DNA of 18,715 bases from Syntrophales bacterium. GTDB taxonomy: Bacteria > Desulfobacterota > Syntrophia > Syntrophales > UBA2251. The number at the start of each line of letters is the position of its first letter. The first letter of the stretch is position 1. The notes beneath the pieces are model-generated. The model was not told the DNA's origin, made no database searches, and saw only the letters and a program-made list of their open reading frames with translations. The translations under genes were made by a program, and so were the position numbers. Location of the stretch: assembly GCA_023230905.1 (NCBI GenBank), contig JALNWL010000026.1, positions 1 through 18,715 of the forward strand. Reading direction: 5' to 3'. Shown here in pieces: positions 13,843-18,715 of this stretch.

Positions 13843-14418
13843 ATGAAAAAATCGGACAAGCGCGGCGACATCCTCCAGGCCGCCTTGGAACTCATCGCGG
13901 CGAAGGGGTTCCACGGCGCTCCGATGTCCGAGATCGCGGAGAAAGCGGGGGTGGCGGCCGGAACGATCTATCGCTATTTTTCCAGCAAGGACGACCTGAT
14001 CGCCGCGATCTATCAAGCGCTGGAAGAAACGATGCGGGCGACGATTGTGGAGGAATCGTCCGACGGGCGGCCCGTCCGGGAGCGGTTTCTCGCCCTCCAG
14101 AGGGCCTCCATCAAATATTTTGTCGCGAATCCGCTTCATTTTCGCTTCATGGAGCAGTTCTACAACTCTCCCTACGGCGATACGATGCGCAGGGACAACC
14201 TGCTGGGCAAACCCGGCAAGCACAATCTGCTGATCGACATCTTTTCGGAGGGCATCGCGAAACAGATTCTGAAGGACTTCCCGTTGCCGATCGTCTTTTC
14301 CCTGGCCACGGGGCCCCTGATGTTCCTGATGCGGGATCATATTTTCGGCTTTATCACCCTGGACGATGCCCTGGTCGAGCGGACCACGGAGGCCTGCTGG
14401 GACGCCATCCGACGGTGA
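13843..14418 (+). CDS. TetR/AcrR-family transcriptional repressor
   Basis: The 191-residue protein has a typical N-terminal TetR helix-turn-helix: RGDILQAALELIAAKGF, then MSEIAEKAGVAAGTIYRYFSSKDDL (about residues 25-50). The C-terminal ligand and dimerisation domain is divergent, as usual. It probably binds the 18-bp palindrome in front of its own gene and controls the RND pump downstream, released by a pump substrate (inference from gene order). Start ATG at 13843 has GAGGG upstream. It is 151 bp from the adaptor gene on the same strand. Confidence 0.93.
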   Translation: MKKSDKRGDILQAALELIAAKGFHGAPMSEIAEKAGVAAGTIYRYFSSKDDLIAAIYQALEETMRATIVEESSDGRPVRERFLALQRASIKYFVANPLHFRFMEQFYNSPYGDTMRRDNLLGKPGKHNLLIDIFSEGIAKQILKDFPLPIVFSLATGPLMFLMRDHIFGFITLDDALVERTTEACWDAIRR

Positions 14419-14422
14419 CAAA

Positions 14423-14440
14423 CAGGCGCGGCAGCGCCTG
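14423..14440 (+). other. Hairpin between tetR and the adaptor gene
   Basis: CAGGCGC and GCGCCTG form a perfect 7-bp stem with a GGCA loop, starting 4 bp after the tetR stop. It is followed by GGTTTC, not a T-tract, so it is at most a leaky terminator or a processing/stability element that lowers pump expression relative to tetR. Confidence 0.4.
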
Positions 14441-14466
14441 GTTTCGCGTCCGGCGGGGACGGTGCA

Positions 14467-14475
14467 TTCATTCAT
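14467..14475. promoter_or_regulatory. Possible second TetR half-operator
   Basis: TTCATTCAT repeats one arm of the 18-bp tetR palindrome (GTTCATTCATT) in the gap before the adaptor gene. The other arm is not conserved (about 4 of 10 positions). It could be a weak second site, or chance. Confidence 0.25.
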
Positions 14476-14569
14476 GTCGATCGGTGCGGACGTTTAGAAC
14501 GGGGTCGTGCGAACAAGCCCGGGATACGGGCCGGGTTGATCCGTAAATTTGAAATATCAGAGGTGTTGC

Positions 14570-15766
14570 ATGCAAATCCATGACAGGGTCAAACGGCTGG
14601 CCGTTGCGGGCGTTCTCGCCGTAAGCTTGGTCGCGGGGGGGTGCGGACGGCAGGACGCGGGCGGACCGCCTCCGATGCCCGAGGTCGCCTATATCACCGT
14701 ACAGACCCGACCGGTGGTGACCACGACCGAGTTGCCCGGTCGGACGTCCGCCCAACTCGTTGCGGAGGTGCGTCCACAAGTGGGCGGCATTATCCAGAAG
14801 CGCCTGTTTACGGAGGGCGCCGATGTCCGCACCGGCCAAGCGCTCTTTCAAATCGACCCCTCCCTCTACCAGGCAGCGCTCAACAATGCAAAAGCCGCGC
14901 TGGCCAGGTCCGAGGCCAATCTCTCGGCCATTCAGTTGCGGGCCGGCCGCTTGCGGGAATTGCTCGCCGAGAAGGCCGTCAGCCAGCAGGATTACGACGA
15001 CGCGGCGGCGGCATTGAAACAGACGCAGGCCGACATCCAGTACGGTAAGGCCACGCTCGAGGCGGCCCGCATCAATCTGGCGCATTGCACCATCACGGCG
15101 CCCATCTCGGGCCGCATCGGAAGGTCCAGCATTACCCCGGGCGCCCTGGTGACGGCACATCAGCCTTTGGCACTGGCCACCATTCAGCAGCTGGATCCCA
15201 TGTATGTGGACGTCACCCAATCCACCGCCGACATCCTTCGCCTCCACCGCCAACTGCAGCAGGGCCGTCTGAACCTAACCCCGGACAGCCGCCGGCAGGT
15301 CCGGCTCCTGATGGAGGACGGCACCGAGTATCCCTGGAAAGGCACCCTCCAATTTCAGGACATCACGGTCGATTCGACGACCGGATCGGTCGTCCTGCGC
15401 ATGGAGTTTCCCAATCCGAAGCGGATCCTGCTGCCGGGAATGTTCGTCCGGACCATGATCGAGGAAGGCGTTCACCCAAACGCCATCCTCATCCCCCAAC
15501 AGGCCGTGTCGCGCGATCCCAAGGGAAATCCGCTGGCGCTGCTCATCAACGCCAAGGGAATCGTGGAACAGCGGCCTCTGACGCTCGACCGCGCCATCGG
15601 GGACGCCTGGTTCGTTTCGTCGGGTCTGGCGACGGGCGACCGGGTGATCGTCGAGGGCCTGCAGCGGGTGCGGCCGGGCGTTCCGGTCAAGGCCGTTTCC
15701 TTTGAAACCGGGAAGAATACGGGTGGGAAAGATCAGCATGCGGCCCCATCGGTAGAAACGAAGTGA
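14570..15766 (+). CDS. RND efflux periplasmic adaptor lipoprotein (AcrA/MexA-type)
   Basis: This 398-residue membrane-fusion protein has a signal peptide with a lipobox ending at C25 (LVAGGC), so it should be a lipoprotein on the periplasmic face of the inner membrane. The mature part begins with a beta-barrel/lipoyl half (VRPQVGGIIQKRLFTEGADV), has an alpha-hairpin (about 95-170, Ala/Gln/Glu-rich), returns through the second lipoyl half (ITAPISGRIGRSSITPGALV), and ends with barrel and membrane-proximal domains (LLPGMFVRTMIEEG). It links the RND pump to an outer-membrane channel. The ATG at 14570 has GAGG 6 nt upstream and leads the signal peptide, so I prefer it to a TTG at 14549. The pump gene starts 12 bp after the stop. 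No outer-membrane channel gene is visible; it may follow the pump beyond the edge. Confidence 0.94.
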   Translation: MQIHDRVKRLAVAGVLAVSLVAGGCGRQDAGGPPPMPEVAYITVQTRPVVTTTELPGRTSAQLVAEVRPQVGGIIQKRLFTEGADVRTGQALFQIDPSLYQAALNNAKAALARSEANLSAIQLRAGRLRELLAEKAVSQQDYDDAAAALKQTQADIQYGKATLEAARINLAHCTITAPISGRIGRSSITPGALVTAHQPLALATIQQLDPMYVDVTQSTADILRLHRQLQQGRLNLTPDSRRQVRLLMEDGTEYPWKGTLQFQDITVDSTTGSVVLRMEFPNPKRILLPGMFVRTMIEEGVHPNAILIPQQAVSRDPKGNPLALLINAKGIVEQRPLTLDRAIGDAWFVSSGLATGDRVIVEGLQRVRPGVPVKAVSFETGKNTGGKDQHAAPSVETK

Positions 15767-15778
15767 CGGAGGCCCCTG

Positions 15779-18715
15779 ATGCTGTCGAAATTCTTCCTGG
15801 ATAGACCGGTTTTTGCCTGGGTCATCGCCATCGTCATCATGGCGGTGGGCGGCATTGCGATTTACAACCTCCCCGTCTCCCAGTATCCGGAGATGGCACC
15901 GCCTTCCATCGCGATTTATTCCTCCTACCCCGGGGCGTCGGCCGAAACCGTGGAAAACAGCGTCACCCAGGCCATCGAACAGAAGATGACCGGCCTGGAC
16001 AACCTGATCTACATGTCCGCGTCCAGCGACTCGGCGGGCGGCTCCCGCCTGGAGTTGACCTTCGCTCCGGGGACGGACGTGGACATCGCGTGGTCCAAGG
16101 TGCAGAACAAGGTCCAGTCCACCCTGCCGAGCCTCCCCGACGTGGTTCAGAATCGCGGGGTCACGGTCGCCAAATCCACGCGGAATTACCTGATGATCGT
16201 GAGCCTGGTTTCCGAAGACGGCCGTCTGGATCACATCGATCTGGCGGACTACGTCACCTCCAAGCTGGAATCCGTCCTGGCGCGCGTGCCGGGCGTCGGC
16301 GAGGTGCAGATTTTCGGCGGCGGCTATACCATGCGCGTCTGGCTCAATCCCGACAAGCTGACGGATTACCGCCTGACCGTCATGGATGTCATCACGTCGC
16401 TGAAAGCCTACAACGTCGAGGTTTCCGCCGGTCAGTTCGGCGGGGCGCCGGCGGTTCCCGGCCAGCGCATGAACGCCCCCATCGTCGTCCAGAACATGCT
16501 TTCGACGCCCGAGGAGTTCGCCAACATCCCCCTGCGCAACCATCCGGACGGGTCCGTCGTGCGCATCCGCGATGTGGGCCGCACCGAACTGGGCTCCGAA
16601 ATCTACGACATCAAGGGTCAGTTCAACGGCAAGGAATCCGTGGGCATCGCCATCCGTCAGTCCGCCGGCGCCAACGCCCTGGAGACGGCCGATAACGTCA
16701 AGGCCAAGATGGCGGAGATGAGCCGGTACTTCCCGGCGGGGGTCCGGGTTACGTATCCCATGGACTCCACGCCCTTCATCAGGGTCTCCATCGATGAGGT
16801 GTTCAAGACTCTCTTTATCGCGATTTTCCTGGTCTTTCTGGTGATGTGGCTGTTCCTGGGGAACCTGCGGGCCACCCTGATTCCCACGATCGCCGTGCCG
16901 GTCGTCCTCCTGGGCACTTTCGCCGTTCTCTGGTTCTTCGGATTTTCCGTCAACATGCTGACGATGTTCGCCATGGTTCTGGCCATCGGCCTGCTGGTGG
17001 ACGACGCGATCGTAGTCGTGGAAAACGTGGAACGGATCATGAGCGAGGAAGGACTCCCGCCCAAGGAAGCCACGGCCAAATCCATGGAACAGATCACGAG
17101 CGCGCTCGTCGGCATCGGACTGGTCCTGTCCGCCGTCTTCGGTCCCATGATCTTCTTCCCCGGCTCTACCGGCGTTATCTATCGCCAGTTTTCCGTGACG
17201 ATCATCTCCTCCATGCTCCTGTCGGTGGTCGTCGCCCTGATCCTGACACCGGTCCTCTGCGCCGGGCTTCTCAAACCGGTCAAGGCCGGGCATGAGCCGG
17301 CGGAACATGCACTCCCAGTGCTGCGCCCGTTTTTCCTGTGGTTCGATCGCATGTTCTTCCGGCTTCGGGACCGGTATGTGGGAATGGTCGGCCACTCCCT
17401 CTCTCGGAAAAAACGTTATCTGGCCGTTTTTCTCATGATCGTCGTGGTCATGGGGGTCCTCATCCTGCGCATGCCCACCGCCTACCTCCCGGACGAAGAT
17501 CAGGGGACCTTGCTGGCCCAGGTGATGATGCCGACCGGATCAACGATGGAACAGACCCTGGAGGTTTCCGGAAACATCCAGGATTATTTCAAGAAGCATG
17601 AGGCCGAGACCGTGGAATCCGTGATGGCGCTGACCGGCTACGGCTTTTCCGGACGGTCGCAAAACAACGGCATGGTGTTTGTCAGGCTGAAGGACTGGGA
17701 CCTCCGCGACAAGCCCGACATGAAAGCCCCGGCCATTGCGTCCCGGGCAACGATGGCCTTTGCGAATATCCGCAACGCCATCGTGTATGCCTTCACGCCG
17801 CCGGCCGTTCCCGAACTGGGGATGTCCAAGGGGTTCGATTTCCAGCTCCTGGACCGGGGAGGGCTGGGCCACCAGGCGCTGATGGATGCGCAAAACCAGC
17901 TTTTGGGAATCATCGCCCAAGACCCGCGCGTGACCAAGGTCCGTCCCAACAGCCGGGAAGACGTGCCCGAATATCGCATCGACGTGGACTGGGAAAAGGC
18001 GGGCGCCCTGGGGGTGCCCATCAGTGCCATCCACACCTCGCTCTCGGCGGCCTTCGGCAGCGCCTACGTCAACGACTTCATGCAGGGCGGTCGGGTGAAA
18101 CGGGTGTATATCCAGGCGGACGCCCCCTACCGCATGCTTCCCAGGGACCTGGAAAGGATCCATGTCCGCAACACGGCGGGCATGATGGTTCCCTTTTCGT
18201 CGTTCGCCACCGGCCGCTGGACGTCGGGATCGCCCCAGCTGAACCGTTTCAACGGATTTCCGTCCATCAACATCTGGGGAGAACCGGCGCCGGGGAGGAG
18301 CACGGGAGAGGCCATGCAGGCCATGGAAGAAGCGGTCGCCCAATTGCCCCAGGGGATCGGATTCGACTGGACGGGGCTGTCCTACCAGGAGCGGATGACC
18401 GGTTCCGAGGCGCCCCTGCTGTATGCCTTTTCGATTTTCGTGATCTTCCTGTGCCTCGCGGCGCTCTATGAGAGCTGGACGATTCCGATGGCCGTTCTGC
18501 TGGTTCTGCCCCTCGGGGTGATCGGCGGCATCATCGCATCGAGTCTGCGGGGCATGGCCAACGACGTCTATTTTCAGATCGCCCTGCTCACCACGCTGGG
18601 GCTGACCACCAAGAACGCCATCCTGATCGTCCAGTTCGCCAAGGGGGGCCTGGAAAGGGGGATGGGACTGATCGAAGCCACGCTGGAGGGCGTGAAACTC
18701 CGTTTTCGTCCGATC
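15779..18715 (+). CDS. RND multidrug efflux pump (AcrB/MexB-type, HAE1), 3' end outside the window
   Basis: The frame is open from the ATG at 15779 (GGAGG 6 nt upstream) to the window edge: 979 codons without a stop, against about 1040-1050 for the family, so about 70 residues are missing. TM1 starts FFLDRPVFAWVIAI. The proton-relay residues of AcrB are present: the Asp pair in GLLVDDAIVVVENVER (D408, D409, matching D407/D408) and Lys in TTKNAILIVQFAK (K945, matching K940). The two-fold repeat of membrane and periplasmic porter domains is continuous, with no frameshift. As a trimer with the adaptor it should export hydrophobic compounds using the proton gradient. Substrate is unknown. It ends a probable tetR-adaptor-pump operon. 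Confidence 0.96.
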   Translation, partial: MLSKFFLDRPVFAWVIAIVIMAVGGIAIYNLPVSQYPEMAPPSIAIYSSYPGASAETVENSVTQAIEQKMTGLDNLIYMSASSDSAGGSRLELTFAPGTDVDIAWSKVQNKVQSTLPSLPDVVQNRGVTVAKSTRNYLMIVSLVSEDGRLDHIDLADYVTSKLESVLARVPGVGEVQIFGGGYTMRVWLNPDKLTDYRLTVMDVITSLKAYNVEVSAGQFGGAPAVPGQRMNAPIVVQNMLSTPEEFANIPLRNHPDGSVVRIRDVGRTELGSEIYDIKGQFNGKESVGIAIRQSAGANALETADNVKAKMAEMSRYFPAGVRVTYPMDSTPFIRVSIDEVFKTLFIAIFLVFLVMWLFLGNLRATLIPTIAVPVVLLGTFAVLWFFGFSVNMLTMFAMVLAIGLLVDDAIVVVENVERIMSEEGLPPKEATAKSMEQITSALVGIGLVLSAVFGPMIFFPGSTGVIYRQFSVTIISSMLLSVVVALILTPVLCAGLLKPVKAGHEPAEHALPVLRPFFLWFDRMFFRLRDRYVGMVGHSLSRKKRYLAVFLMIVVVMGVLILRMPTAYLPDEDQGTLLAQVMMPTGSTMEQTLEVSGNIQDYFKKHEAETVESVMALTGYGFSGRSQNNGMVFVRLKDWDLRDKPDMKAPAIASRATMAFANIRNAIVYAFTPPAVPELGMSKGFDFQLLDRGGLGHQALMDAQNQLLGIIAQDPRVTKVRPNSREDVPEYRIDVDWEKAGALGVPISAIHTSLSAAFGSAYVNDFMQGGRVKRVYIQADAPYRMLPRDLERIHVRNTAGMMVPFSSFATGRWTSGSPQLNRFNGFPSINIWGEPAPGRSTGEAMQAMEEAVAQLPQGIGFDWTGLSYQERMTGSEAPLLYAFSIFVIFLCLAALYESWTIPMAVLLVLPLGVIGGIIASSLRGMANDVYFQIALLTTLGLTTKNAILIVQFAKGGLERGMGLIEATLEGVKLRFRPI

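Noticed and set aside
15275..17395. 706-codon open frame on the minus strand
   Set aside because: Shadow of the adaptor and RND pump genes; Asp/His/Gly/Arg-rich with no domain signature.
1..18715. CRISPR arrays, insertion sequences, tRNA or rRNA genes, attachment-site repeats
   Set aside because: I saw no regularly spaced repeats, transposase-like proteins, tRNA cloverleaf or rRNA sequence, and no obvious direct repeats bordering the toxin-antitoxin/R-M cassette.

Overview
This GC-rich window (mostly well above 60 % GC by eye) has protein families typical of an anaerobic or respiring Gram-negative bacterium: a fused NapH/NapG-like polyferredoxin, an electron-transfer flavoprotein pair, a sigma-54 two-component system with a periplasmic partner, and an RND efflux pump. 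A Desulfobacterota (deltaproteobacterial, Syntrophales-like) source is my best guess. It rests on family mix, GC content and gene style, not on any marker gene, because no rRNA or tRNA is present.

Layout. (1) 3-857 (+) is the C-terminal part of a multi-cluster Fe-S protein cut by the window edge. It converges on (2) 873-3578 (-), a P2-type cation ATPase with a strong sigma-70-type promoter at 3672-3700. (3) 3810-7870 is a complete ZraP/ZraS/ZraR-like envelope-stress module. The zraP-like chaperone gene (-) has a consensus sigma-54 -24/-12 promoter and a rho-independent terminator, and is divergent from a membrane histidine kinase and a sigma-54-activating response regulator (+). (4) 7973-11692 is a defence/stability cassette: a YefM-YoeB (Axe-Txe) type toxin-antitoxin pair with its own promoter and a TGTACA-type operator, followed after 18 bp by a 1023-residue single-chain restriction-modification enzyme of the type ISP/IIG kind. 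(5) 11737-13718 is etfB-etfA, overlapping by one base, both with unusual Pro/Gly/Ala-rich insertions. (6) 13766-18715 is a TetR-regulated tripartite efflux operon: a promoter, a perfect 18-bp palindromic operator, tetR, an AcrA-type lipoprotein adaptor and an AcrB-type RND pump cut about 70 residues before its expected end.

How they work together. The ZraPSR-like set reads as a closed circuit: kinase -> regulator -> sigma-54 promoter -> periplasmic chaperone. The chaperone has lost the His-rich metal-binding ends of E. coli ZraP, so zinc may not be its signal. The toxin-antitoxin/R-M cassette looks like an insertion between housekeeping genes; within it the putative target-recognition region of the R-M enzyme falls to about 37 % GC, a sign of domain replacement by transfer. 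The efflux operon looks autoregulated by its TetR repressor. I found no CRISPR array, transposase, tRNA or rRNA. No gene-free stretch exceeds 300 bases; the longest (3579-3855) holds the ATPase promoter and leader plus the zraP-like terminator.
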